Shown one piece after another: positions 1 through 7,771 of a DNA stretch of 33,041 bases (positions are counted from its first letter, which is position 1; each line of letters begins with the position of its first letter). The notes below the pieces were generated by a model. That model saw only the letters and a list, made by a program, of their open reading frames with translations, was not told the DNA's origin and did no database searches. This DNA is from Candidatus Electryonea clarkiae. Its GTDB lineage: Bacteria; Electryoneota; Electryoneia; Electryoneales; Electryoneaceae. The position numbers and the translations under genes are program-made. Location of the stretch: NCBI GenBank assembly GCA_030765455.1, contig JAVCCM010000042.1:1-33041 (forward strand). Reading direction: 5' to 3'.

Positions 1-43
1 TACGCTCCGCTTCCGTCAAGGTTACAATATATTTCTTACGCAT
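1..43 (-). CDS. IS630-family transposase, N-terminal fragment (runs off window)
   Basis: On the minus strand an ATG at 43 is preceded by a strong AAGGAG ribosome site (51-56) and opens a frame beginning MRKKYIVTLTEAER. That N-terminus is characteristic of IS630/Tc1-mariner-type transposases, which cut and paste at TA targets. Only 14 residues are visible and the rest lies left of the window. The end of the element must fall somewhere between this start codon and the truncated secreted-protein gene to the right. The family call rests on the short N-terminal match alone. Confidence 0.55.
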   Translation of the reverse strand, partial: MRKKYIVTLTEAER

Positions 44-84
44 GGTCTATCTCCTTGTGTCTTCAACAACTAAATGGAGATAGT

Positions 85-3000
85 ATGGCTCAAAATATTA
101 CTCGATTCAAGTGCTATAGAGTACTAGTTCATAATTATTTTTCTTGTCGTCAACATTGTATATTAAGTTGGCAATCAAGAGCAAGATTAGTGGGATCCCA
201 GGGTAAAACAGGTATAAATTATTTAGAAACTGATAATGATAATGGTTTAAATTTTGTTTATCCTACTATTGGTTGTAGTAAATATACAACTCCAATGATG
301 GATGGAGGCTATAATAATATAATAAGTGAAAATGGAATTATTAATTATCCATTATATATCGGTCTGGGTGATACTGTAGATGTCCCAACTGATGAGACCT
401 TATGGAGATTTCAATATAATTATTGGGGTGTTGAAACGATTCCACATCCTTACCCATATACCATTAACAATACGACGGAAGATGGATTGATAATCTTAGG
501 TTTAGACCAAGAAGAAGATTTAGAATTCTATGCAAGTTCTCCATATCCTTATGATGTTCTTCCTTATCTTGATGAACCATACCAACCGCCTGATGGATTC
601 AAGGATTGGGCTCCAGGTTTTACAGAAGCTCCAACATATCGTCCTGGATACGTTCCAGAGGAGGAAATAGGACCGGCGGATGATGCTCTCGATGATTGTA
701 ATTTTTATACTGCAGGCAATCTGTATATGACCCATGCACAAAACCATGAAGATCTTGACACGCGACTGGAAGCTGTCAATGGAGTCATAAAATGTCAAAA
801 TGCAATTGGTTTAGATTCAACAGATTACAGGACTAAACTTGAAACACTTGCTGATACTACAAAATATCCGGTTTTGGAGTTCAGAGCCGAAACAGCAATA
901 GCTGTCATTAACGGATATTGTGGAAATTTTGAAGACGCGATAGAATATTTTGAAGATGTAATTACTGATCCGGATTGTATTGAAGATTCGATCATGGCAG
1001 TTCTAAATGCCGGTTTGGTTTATATGAATGCTGCCAGGGAAGAGACTACATCAGTTTTCGATCCAAACTTTATTGCCCGCCTTGACAGTGTTGAACTCCT
1101 GGGTGATATATCAAGTTTAAAGCCATATTCCCGGACTCAACATGACAGTTTGACAAGAGCGCTAAGAGAAGTTCAAAGAGAAGTTTTTCTACCCACTTTT
1201 GAACCGGCTTCATATACTATTAGCGATTCGGTGATATGGACGAAACCATTCTTGCATTTAAAGAATGATTTAACTATTACATCCACCGGTTACTTAAAAC
1301 TGCCTCTTTTAACTGTAGTATTAGGAAATGATGTATCCATAATAGTTGAAGGTGAACTGAATGCTGTTGGAATTGACACTTACTATGTATTTTTCGCGCC
1401 ATATAACACGGATTCGACGGGTGTGAAAATAGAGTTAGAGTCAGGATCATCTGATTCCACAAAAATTCAACACTGCTATTTTATTAATTCAACCAGGGCA
1501 ATCGAACAAAATCTCACATTAGAATATCCGATAAGTGGATGTATTTTTAAGAATTGCGAAGAGGGTATTTATGCAAATACAGGTGGAACTATTGAAGTAG
1601 TGATCGCGTCGTGTCGTTTTGAGTCAGACGGAACATTTACTGATGAACCTATCCATTTGTACTCTTCAGCTTCAGGGAGCGATATTGTTAATTGTGAGTT
1701 TATTGGCGCTATGTTACCGATATATGCTTCAAGTGGTGATTTATCCGTAATTGATTGTTACTTCGATAATGAGGACACACTTGAAACTGCTTCAGAAGCA
1801 CCCGCAATTGAGTTCAGGAATATGACAGGGGAAATAATACATAATACGATATATCGCTACCCAACAGGGATTTTGTTATATGACTCAGATGTAGCTCTTG
1901 AAGAGAACAAAATCGAGGAATGTTTCCAGGAAGGATTATGGCTGATTAATGACAGCTATCCCGATATGACTGATGCTGGATCAGGCGCTTATAACTGGCT
2001 TAAGTTTAACGGCGCAGATCATGACACAACTATTGCCCAGATCAGGATTGCCGGCAATATCTATCCGCACATGAAAAGTGGATTGAATAACGTATGGGAA
2101 GCTGAAGATGGATATGCAATAGTTTCAGCAAGCGCTCCTTCCAGTGAAGTCAAATTAACTTATAACTATTGGGGAACGGCTGGTCCAAATATAGATTCTC
2201 TATTTTATCCAAATAGTCAATACTTCGTAATCGCACCTTTTGAGACAAGTGAACAGACACCACAAGGCGGATACAGGACTCTTTCAGATTATGATGATTT
2301 ATTGGATGAAGCTCTTCAGCAGATCGAAGACGGAGAGTTGGATGAAGCTATAGAGAACCTGGAAGATGTTATTTTGGAGGATTCTTCAACCCATAATCGA
2401 GTTGGTGCAATATCAATGTTAACAGATTGCTGGCTTGGGACCGAGAACAATCGTAATACATTAATCACCTTCCTGGAGAACATTGCTGATACAACAGTAA
2501 GTGAACGCATTGCACATGAAGCGTTGCATGGCAAAGCACAAGTAAATGTGGAATTAGGTAACTACGAGGATGCTACCGATTTTTATGAAGATGTAATTGT
2601 AGATCAAAATTCAACATTTGAGGATAGTATCTGCGCTGTTATCGATGCAGCCAATATTTACTTGCTTGCCAATGGTATGTATGATTTGCTGTCGGTTCCA
2701 GGTGAAGATGAGGGTAATGAAAGATCACAGAAAGGTTCAGATAGACAATCTGCCGGTTTAAGCCAGATAAAAGAACTCAAACCCAATTCCTATAGAAGAT
2801 ATATTCGAGATTCTCACAGATTGTTCAGTCAATTGCGTCACACGGCTGCAAGCGGTCAGTATGATAATATACTCCCCCGGGAGTTTGCGCTTCATCAAAA
2901 CTATCCAAATCCATTTAATCCGGTAACGGCGATCAAATTCGATTTGCCGGATAAAGCGCATGTTAATCTATTAGTCACAAATATTCTCGGACAGAGGGTT

Positions 3001-3141
3001 TATACCCTGATAGATAGACAAATGAATGCGGGTTTCCACCACATATCGCTTGATATGAGTGATGTGGCTTCCGGGTTATATTTCTACACCATTAAAGCAG
3101 GAAATCATGTTGAAACAAAGAAGATGGTATTGTTGAAGTAA
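85..3141 (+). CDS. Secreted beta-helix/TPR protein with T9SS sorting domain, 5'-truncated
   Basis: The frame is open from the window edge. ATG 85 has a GGAG site at 76-79, but the product (about 1018 aa) has no signal peptide, so the true 5' end has probably been lost to the neighbouring IS630-like element. Two modules follow each other. Each ends in a YNYWG motif (residues about 111 and 693) followed by helical TPR-like repeats (about 200-317 and 733-860); a conserved pattern of G-N-F/Y-E-D-A with a paired F/Y-E-D-V helix occurs in both. Between them, about 373-692 is a run of short beta-strand repeats typical of a right-handed parallel beta-helix (pectate-lyase-like fold). The last 90 residues (NYPNPFNPVTAIKFDLP onward, ending KKMVLLK) are a type A T9SS C-terminal sorting domain, so the intact parent would be exported and surface-attached. 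The ligand is unknown. It may now be a pseudogene because it lacks an export signal. Confidence 0.75.
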   Translation: MAQNITRFKCYRVLVHNYFSCRQHCILSWQSRARLVGSQGKTGINYLETDNDNGLNFVYPTIGCSKYTTPMMDGGYNNIISENGIINYPLYIGLGDTVDVPTDETLWRFQYNYWGVETIPHPYPYTINNTTEDGLIILGLDQEEDLEFYASSPYPYDVLPYLDEPYQPPDGFKDWAPGFTEAPTYRPGYVPEEEIGPADDALDDCNFYTAGNLYMTHAQNHEDLDTRLEAVNGVIKCQNAIGLDSTDYRTKLETLADTTKYPVLEFRAETAIAVINGYCGNFEDAIEYFEDVITDPDCIEDSIMAVLNAGLVYMNAAREETTSVFDPNFIARLDSVELLGDISSLKPYSRTQHDSLTRALREVQREVFLPTFEPASYTISDSVIWTKPFLHLKNDLTITSTGYLKLPLLTVVLGNDVSIIVEGELNAVGIDTYYVFFAPYNTDSTGVKIELESGSSDSTKIQHCYFINSTRAIEQNLTLEYPISGCIFKNCEEGIYANTGGTIEVVIASCRFESDGTFTDEPIHLYSSASGSDIVNCEFIGAMLPIYASSGDLSVIDCYFDNEDTLETASEAPAIEFRNMTGEIIHNTIYRYPTGILLYDSDVALEENKIEECFQEGLWLINDSYPDMTDAGSGAYNWLKFNGADHDTTIAQIRIAGNIYPHMKSGLNNVWEAEDGYAIVSASAPSSEVKLTYNYWGTAGPNIDSLFYPNSQYFVIAPFETSEQTPQGGYRTLSDYDDLLDEALQQIEDGELDEAIENLEDVILEDSSTHNRVGAISMLTDCWLGTENNRNTLITFLENIADTTVSERIAHEALHGKAQVNVELGNYEDATDFYEDVIVDQNSTFEDSICAVIDAANIYLLANGMYDLLSVPGEDEGNERSQKGSDRQSAGLSQIKELKPNSYRRYIRDSHRLFSQLRHTAASGQYDNILPREFALHQNYPNPFNPVTAIKFDLPDKAHVNLLVTNILGQRVYTLIDRQMNAGFHHISLDMSDVASGLYFYTIKAGNHVETKKMVLLK

Positions 3142-3168
3142 CATTCCTGGCAACACAAAGGATTTGCA

Positions 3169-3200
3169 TAAAAAAAACCCACACCGTTAAAGTGTGGGTT
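3169..3200 (-). terminator. Intrinsic terminator of the 3'-most flagellin gene
   Basis: Perfect 9-bp stem AACCCACAC/GTGTGGGTT (3176-3184 with 3192-3200) and a 7-nt loop. Read on the minus strand it is followed by an uninterrupted T-run (complement of the A-run at 3169-3177). It lies 37 bp after the flagellin stop codon. In the plus direction the T-run is missing, so it mainly serves the minus-strand gene. Confidence 0.85.
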
Positions 3201-3236
3201 AACTTTCGAGGCTGGTTTTAGTCGGCGGTATCTCCG

Positions 3237-4073
3237 CTAACCGACCAAGCCTGCTATGATTTGAGGAATCATGTTAGCTTGCGCCAGCATTGAAACTCCC
3301 GACTGCATCAATATCTGGGCACGTACAAAATCGCTCATTTCCTGGGCGATATCAGCGTCTCGAATCTGGGATTCAGCCGCTGTCGTATTCTCACGGGATA
3401 TCTGCAAATTAAGGATCGTATTCTGGAGACGATGGACATAAGAACCTATGCTGGTACGCGAGGTATCTTTTGAATCTATCGCTGTATCCAGAATATTAAT
3501 CGATGCCTGGGCACTGATCGTATCAGTTATGTTTGAATTAGCAACACCCAGTGCTGTGGCGGTCATATTGCCAAGATTAATATGGTAGTAATCCTCGTTC
3601 TGCACGTTATAAGTTCCGATATGGAACTTAATACCGACACCCGCAGAATATGTGCCGTCGATAAGTTGTAAGCCATTATAGTTCGTGGTGGAGGCAATCC
3701 TGGTGATTTCTGACTTGAGCTGCTGGAATTCTACATCCAGCGCTGCCCTGTCACCGCTTGTCAGTGCACCGTTAGATGCCTGTATGGCAAGAGCACGCAT
3801 GCGCGTTAGTTTTTCATCTATTACCGAGAGAGCGCCTTCAGCAGTAGCAAGCATATTGATATTGTAATTTGCGTTTCTTTCAGCTTCAGTCATTGAAGCT
3901 ATCTGGGCACGCATACGCTCACTGATTGCAAGTCCGGCTGGATCATCCCAGGAATAGTTGATACGAAGACCAGAACTAAGACGAATTAATGCTGTGTCCA
4001 AATTGTTCTGGGTAACCTGAATATTTCGTTGTGCTACCATCGAAAGCAGATTATGATTTATTCGGGTGCTCAT
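3237..4073 (-). CDS. fliC: Flagellin, short form (copy 1)
   Basis: Structural subunit of the flagellar filament, exported through the flagellar type III apparatus and polymerised outside the cell. At 278 aa it consists almost only of the conserved helical D0/D1 regions. The N-terminal half (MSTRINHNLLSMVAQRNI, then LSSGLRINYSWDDPAGLAISERMRAQI) and the C-terminal half (IRDADIAQEMSDFVRAQILMQ ending in IAGLVG) match the family. The variable D2/D3 domains are missing. The segment LTRMRALAIQASNG corresponds to the D1 surface that TLR5 recognises in other flagellins. Start ATG 4073 has an AAGGAGGTG site 5-12 nt upstream. It lies downstream of a second flagellin and a MerR-type gene on the same strand, separated by 345 bp of hairpin-rich DNA, so it probably has its own promoter; I could not fit a clear sigma-28 or sigma-54 site. 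Confidence 0.95.
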   Translation of the reverse strand: MSTRINHNLLSMVAQRNIQVTQNNLDTALIRLSSGLRINYSWDDPAGLAISERMRAQIASMTEAERNANYNINMLATAEGALSVIDEKLTRMRALAIQASNGALTSGDRAALDVEFQQLKSEITRIASTTNYNGLQLIDGTYSAGVGIKFHIGTYNVQNEDYYHINLGNMTATALGVANSNITDTISAQASINILDTAIDSKDTSRTSIGSYVHRLQNTILNLQISRENTTAAESQIRDADIAQEMSDFVRAQILMQSGVSMLAQANMIPQIIAGLVG

Positions 4074-4156
4074 GACACCTCCTTATAGTGGGTGGTGAAG
4101 AATCACCATTCGCCCGCTGTTATTTGTGCGTTGTCCAACGAATTCGTACGCATATC

Positions 4157-4212
4157 CGTTTTGTATTTGGAGTACAAAACGATTTATTTATTGCGAAATA
4201 AAATCTCGCAAT
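4157..4212 (-). promoter_or_regulatory. Two hairpins in the flagellin copy 1 leader
   Basis: A perfect 9-bp stem CGTTTTGTA/TACAAAACG (4157-4165 with 4173-4181) encloses a 7-nt loop. Next to it is a perfect 7-bp stem ATTGCGA/TCGCAAT (4190-4196 with 4206-4212). In the flagellin mRNA the first loop reads CTCCAAA, and its CTCC can pair with the GGAG of the gene's own ribosome site about 80 nt downstream. Roles in mRNA stability or translation control are inference. Confidence 0.45.
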
Positions 4213-4327
4213 ATGAGCAAGTGACTGCCACTCAGTCGTCAGACATGGTTGTCAAAGAACAGGGTTACTATCCCACAATTGCGCTTCTGCCTTCCACGTT
4301 GGCAATGGCGCCATACCTCAAAAGTGT

Positions 4328-4413
4328 GTTCACTGTCAGTCTTCGGTTCCCGGTAATCAGTGCTTGTTTGCAACTTGTTCGATATTACCGGTCCTCGAAG
4401 ACTGATAGTTCAC
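4328..4413 (-). repeat. Large imperfect inverted repeat after the MerR gene
   Basis: Two 30-nt arms (4328-4357 and 4384-4413) share the cores TCAGTCTTCG and CCGGTAAT, match at about 23 of 30 positions, and flank a 26-nt loop. The right arm ends 5 nt beyond the MerR stop codon, so on the minus strand the structure forms at the 3' end of the flagellin copy 2-MerR transcript. There is no strong T-run after it. It could be an RNA-processing or stabilising stem, a weak terminator, or the remains of a small palindromic element. Confidence 0.6.
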
Positions 4414-4418
4414 ATATA

Positions 4419-4796
4419 TTAACTTGCTTTTTCGTTTGCCCTCGATTGGGCAAACAGTTTTCGTAAAATATAATCGGACATGGTCTCTGCTAATTGGGTT
4501 ACCCGGTTTTCATCTAAACCCGGCATCGCTGCTTCAGCCGCTTCTTTTGCTGCTTCTTCTGCTGCAAGCTTCTTTCGAGCGCCATCAAGTGTATAACCTT
4601 CACGATGTACAAGTCGATCAATTCTTTCAATAAGTTTGACAGAAAGATCATTATACCTTCGCTGGTTTCCTGGTGTTCGAAACGGTTTCAGATAACTGGC
4701 GAACTCCTTTTCCCAAAACCTTAAAGTTGGTTTTGGAATGCCCGTGATAGCATGAACCTGTCCGATGCTGTATAGCTTACTACTTGTTATACTCAT
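4419..4796 (-). CDS. MerR-family transcriptional regulator between two flagellin genes
   Basis: 125 aa. Residues about 8-75 form a MerR-type winged helix: YSIGQVHAITGIPKPTLRFW is the helix-turn-helix with its typical TLRFWEKEF continuation, followed by GNQRRYNDLSVKLIERI and an LDGARKKL helix. An alanine/glutamate-rich helix (about 76-95) probably dimerises. The C-terminus has no cysteine cluster or larger effector domain, so it is not a metal sensor of the MerR/ZntR kind. ATG 4796 has an AGGAG site. It lies 58 bp downstream of flagellin copy 2 on the same strand, so it is likely co-transcribed with it and may control flagellin or motility genes; that role is inferred from position only. Confidence 0.85.
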   Translation of the reverse strand: MSITSSKLYSIGQVHAITGIPKPTLRFWEKEFASYLKPFRTPGNQRRYNDLSVKLIERIDRLVHREGYTLDGARKKLAAEEAAKEAAEAAMPGLDENRVTQLAETMSDYILRKLFAQSRANEKAS

Positions 4797-4854
4797 CAGT
4801 TTATTCTCCTAATATTCAAGAGGGTGGACAGTTCAGGCATTTGGTTCACGCACA

Positions 4855-5697
4855 TTACCCTATTAGCTGGGCGACCATCTGCGGCACCAGATTCGCCTGG
4901 GTTAACATAGAAATACCGGACTGCATCAGGATTTGAGCCCGGACAAAATTGCTCATTTCCTCAGCAATATCAGCGTCACGCAAAGCTTCCTCTGCTGTAG
5001 TGGCGCTTTCGCGACTTATCTGCTGGTTTAAAATTGTGCTCTGAAGACGATTCACATACGATCCCAACCTTGTCCGAAGCGTATCTTTGGACTGAATAGC
5101 TGTGTCAAGAGATGTAATAGCAACTTGAGCCGTGGCAGTATTTGTCAAGTCTAATCCATTGAGTCCAAGAGCGCTGGATGTTACGTCGCCCATCTGTACG
5201 TAGTAGTAATCGACATTGCTGGTGTTGAAAATACCGATATGGAATTTGAGACCGCTTACATTTTCCGCTGAGTAGGATCCGTTCAACAGGTATTTACCGT
5301 TGTAGTTCGTGGATTGGGCAATACGTGTAACTTCACTGCGGAGACTGTCAAATTCAAGGTGCAGTGCACTCCGGTCATTACTGGTCAATGTACCGTTTGA
5401 CGCCTGTACCGCAAGAGCCCTCATCCGAACCAGCTTTTCATCGATAACACTCATGGCGCCATCAGCCATTCGGATAACATTGATTGCCTGATTGGCGTTC
5501 TTCTCCGCTTCCACCATTGACGATATCTGTGCGCGGAAACGTTCTGAAATGTTCAAAGCCGCAGGGTCATCCCATGCGTAATTAACACGCAAGCCTGAGC
5601 TTAAACGAGTTACCGCCTGATCCAGGTCATTCTGGGCACTCCAGATATTCCTCCGGGTCATCAGCGATAAAACATTTTGGTTAATGCGTGTACTCAT
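4855..5697 (-). CDS. fliC: Flagellin, short form (copy 2)
   Basis: 280 aa paralogue of the downstream flagellin, again essentially D0/D1 only. The N-terminus MSTRINQNVLSLMTRRNI and the C-terminal IRDADIAEEMS-like segment (here LRDADIAEEMSNFVRAQ), ending AQLIG, are diagnostic. It shares the LVRMRALAVQASNG segment. The two copies align end to end but differ throughout, so this is an old duplication of filament subunits that may be used in different parts of the filament or under different conditions. Start ATG 5697 has a GAAGGAGG site. It leads a minus-strand unit with the MerR-type gene 58 bp downstream. Confidence 0.95.
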   Translation of the reverse strand: MSTRINQNVLSLMTRRNIWSAQNDLDQAVTRLSSGLRVNYAWDDPAALNISERFRAQISSMVEAEKNANQAINVIRMADGAMSVIDEKLVRMRALAVQASNGTLTSNDRSALHLEFDSLRSEVTRIAQSTNYNGKYLLNGSYSAENVSGLKFHIGIFNTSNVDYYYVQMGDVTSSALGLNGLDLTNTATAQVAITSLDTAIQSKDTLRTRLGSYVNRLQSTILNQQISRESATTAEEALRDADIAEEMSNFVRAQILMQSGISMLTQANLVPQMVAQLIG

Positions 5698-5820
5698 GTA
5701 CTCCTCCTTCTTCAGTAAAACAATTGGGGAATTGTTTTCCTTCTTTTTTACTGTTTGTCAATTCATCAACACAGAGCAAGATGTGCGTGTTGTGAATTCT
5801 GATTTAGTTTTCTGTTTATG

Positions 5821-5849
5821 GTTATCTTTTTCCTTCTCTTTTTTGTCAA
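5821..5849 (-). promoter_or_regulatory. Candidate promoter of flagellin copy 2
   Basis: On the minus strand a perfect TTGACA (5849-5844) is followed after exactly 17 nt by GATAAC (5826-5821), which matches the sigma-70 -10 box at four of six positions and also resembles the GATAA part of a sigma-28 -10 element. The predicted leader is about 115 nt. The spacer is unusually purine-rich. Confidence 0.4.
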
Positions 5850-6253
5850 AACAACATTCTTACGATTGAGGGTTCGAAATCCCTTCGTTATTCTTATCGG
5901 AATATTGAACTCAAAACTTTAACTCTTACTCGCCAATTGCTCGAGGTTTTTATGGAATTTTTCAGCTCTATTTTCCGGATATTATTAATTACAATGATTT
6001 GGGCCTGTCGAAAGCAAAGGGGAAGCTTTAAGGTTTTCAGCCAAACAGATGAGGAATATTTGAAGCAATGAGTCAGAAATCCTTGTCTCTGCATTCAAAA
6101 ATGTTAAAGGGGAACGAGTTCTATTGAAAAATGTGATAATGGATGACCTGCATATACATCACAATTGATATCTTCTGCGATATCGATGTTAAAAACGAGA
6201 AGGTTTTTTTGATCAACATTGCTAAATACTCTTTACAGCCGTAGCTTTACAGC
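5850..6253. other. Divergent intergenic region with no supported gene
   Basis: About 400 bp between the leftward flagellin unit and the rightward hydrolase gene. The only open frames are short and have no recognisable product. It presumably holds the rightward promoter, but no clear -35/-10 pair was found. A GATATC-TTCTGC-GATATC repeat lies near 6170-6186. Confidence 0.4.
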
Positions 6254-7771
6254 ATGATAGATAAACCGGCAAAAATCGTGAAAATTCAATCTCTTCTTAC
6301 TCATGTCCATCCGGACCTTGACGCTATTCTCTCAATTTACCTGATGCGCTCACACGAGAGCGAAAAATTTCCCGGAGCGAAAAGCGCTTTCTTGCAGTTT
6401 GTGTCTGCTAATACGCTTCCGGATGGAAAATCATCTGCCCAGTTGGAATTAGAGGGAACCCTGGCTCTCGATGTGGGAGGCGGCAGGTTTGACACACATC
6501 CTGTTCCGGGTACATCGAATGAAGATAAATGGGATACCTGTGCAAGCCAGCTTGTGGCGGTTGAACTCGGGGTCAAGGATAATTTTGGCTACAGGTTTAT
6601 CCTGCCTTTTGCATTAGCACAGGACGTGGAAGGACGTTCCTTGACAAGCAAAGATGCGGCTCACCATTTGCTTGCACCACATAGTATCCTTGAAGGGGTT
6701 CATCGCTTACCCGGATTTGATGACAGTAAAACAGTTGAGTTCTTTTCTGATTATCTCGACGCATTAACGAAGTCCGCAGAACTTGATGAACCTGGATTGT
6801 CTGAAATTGCTGCTTTATTTGATCGTAGTCTAAATAGATTCTTGCTGAACGACTACAAAACTATTTCAAAGATTGAAAGAAAAACTGTGCAGGAATTACC
6901 TATTGAAGGTGACGCGCACAAGACGACTGAAACACGAGGGTGGGAAAAACTTCGGGAACTTGAAAAACTACTCCGAATAGGATCAAGGCTACTCGACGAA
7001 TCGAAGGATGCCCTGCCGTCTGATGAACTGGAGAGGCGAATACTGCTTCCTAATGCATTATATGGGCTTGCAGTTCTACTTGACGAAAACAGTGATATAT
7101 TTCGCGAGACAGTTGCCGGATTATTCCAGGCAGTAGTTCACCGTGAGGCTGACTGGTTTGCGGCTGTTGCAGAAGTGAAGCGGAGTGCAAGATTAATACG
7201 TGGGCAAAGATGCAGCGTTGTAGCAATTGCAAGCAAAAACGGTCTTGCAATCAAGGCAGCTCGATACAGTAGAAGAGCAAATTCAATTTTGTATTATCAG
7301 CCCAAAAAGGGACATGCTACTATTCAGGCTGGATACCGGCCCGATGGTAAACCAGTGCTGGTACTGAAACGTATTGCCGCAAGGATACGTACTGCTGAAC
7401 AGATAAAACGTGGGAAGAATAAACCAGTCAAAAATGCCGGAGATGTCGGAACAGTCAACGGATGGTTCCTTCATCCTTCCCTGCAATTATTGAATTGCGG
7501 TTCTCCCAAGGCGCCTGATGTGCAAATCACAAAGCTGACGTATTCCGAGCTGATTGAGCAGGTAGAGGCGGATCTTCGACCGGACGAGAAAATTGCGGCT
7601 CCATTCTGTCCACCTGACACATGTACGGAAACAAATTGCGCATATTATCCTTTACGTCTTCCAAATTGTTCAGCTCACCGGAAAAATTTGAAAACAGCGC
7701 CTAAGAAAGGAACATTGGGAGACTTGTTCGGAAAGAAACTCAAAGGATCAGATAAAAGGAATAAGTCATGA
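6254..7771 (+). CDS. MYG1/DHH-like metal-dependent hydrolase with C-terminal cysteine cluster
   Basis: 505 aa. The N-terminus carries HVHPDLDA (H17, H19, D21, D23) and then ALDVGGGRFDTHP (D73, D80, H82). These line up with the histidine/aspartate metal motifs of MYG1/UPF0160 proteins, a DHH-like phosphoesterase/exonuclease group. The later VNGWFLHPSLQLLNCG stretch resembles the FxHxxGF block near the MYG1 C-terminus. The protein is longer than bacterial MYG1-like proteins usually are, because of a helical insertion around 165-290 and a tail with C452-x4-C457-x4-C462-x9-C472, which could bind zinc or an Fe-S cluster. ATG 6254 has no good ribosome site but is the only sensible start. The stop codon overlaps the ATG of the phosphoglycerate mutase (ATGA), so the two are translationally coupled. 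A nuclease or small-phosphoester role is inferred; the substrate is unknown. Confidence 0.6.
   Translation: MIDKPAKIVKIQSLLTHVHPDLDAILSIYLMRSHESEKFPGAKSAFLQFVSANTLPDGKSSAQLELEGTLALDVGGGRFDTHPVPGTSNEDKWDTCASQLVAVELGVKDNFGYRFILPFALAQDVEGRSLTSKDAAHHLLAPHSILEGVHRLPGFDDSKTVEFFSDYLDALTKSAELDEPGLSEIAALFDRSLNRFLLNDYKTISKIERKTVQELPIEGDAHKTTETRGWEKLRELEKLLRIGSRLLDESKDALPSDELERRILLPNALYGLAVLLDENSDIFRETVAGLFQAVVHREADWFAAVAEVKRSARLIRGQRCSVVAIASKNGLAIKAARYSRRANSILYYQPKKGHATIQAGYRPDGKPVLVLKRIAARIRTAEQIKRGKNKPVKNAGDVGTVNGWFLHPSLQLLNCGSPKAPDVQITKLTYSELIEQVEADLRPDEKIAAPFCPPDTCTETNCAYYPLRLPNCSAHRKNLKTAPKKGTLGDLFGKKLKGSDKRNKS

Noticed and set aside
4210..4232. Sigma-54 promoter on the minus strand before flagellin copy 1 (TGGCAG...TTGCT)
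   Set aside because: The GG and GC elements are separated by 9 rather than 10 bases, which normally abolishes function.
4092..4466. 124-residue plus-strand open frame
   Set aside because: It covers the flagellin leader, the inverted repeat and the end of the MerR gene on the other strand; no protein-like pattern or ribosome site.
5865..5890. tRNA-like TpsiC arm (AGGGTTCGAAATCCCT)
   Set aside because: The loop would have eight bases, and no acceptor, D or anticodon arms can be built from the neighbouring sequence; chance similarity or a very decayed remnant.
5894..6094. 66-residue minus-strand open frame in the flagellin/hydrolase gap
   Set aside because: No ribosome site, no family resemblance, and a random-looking composition.
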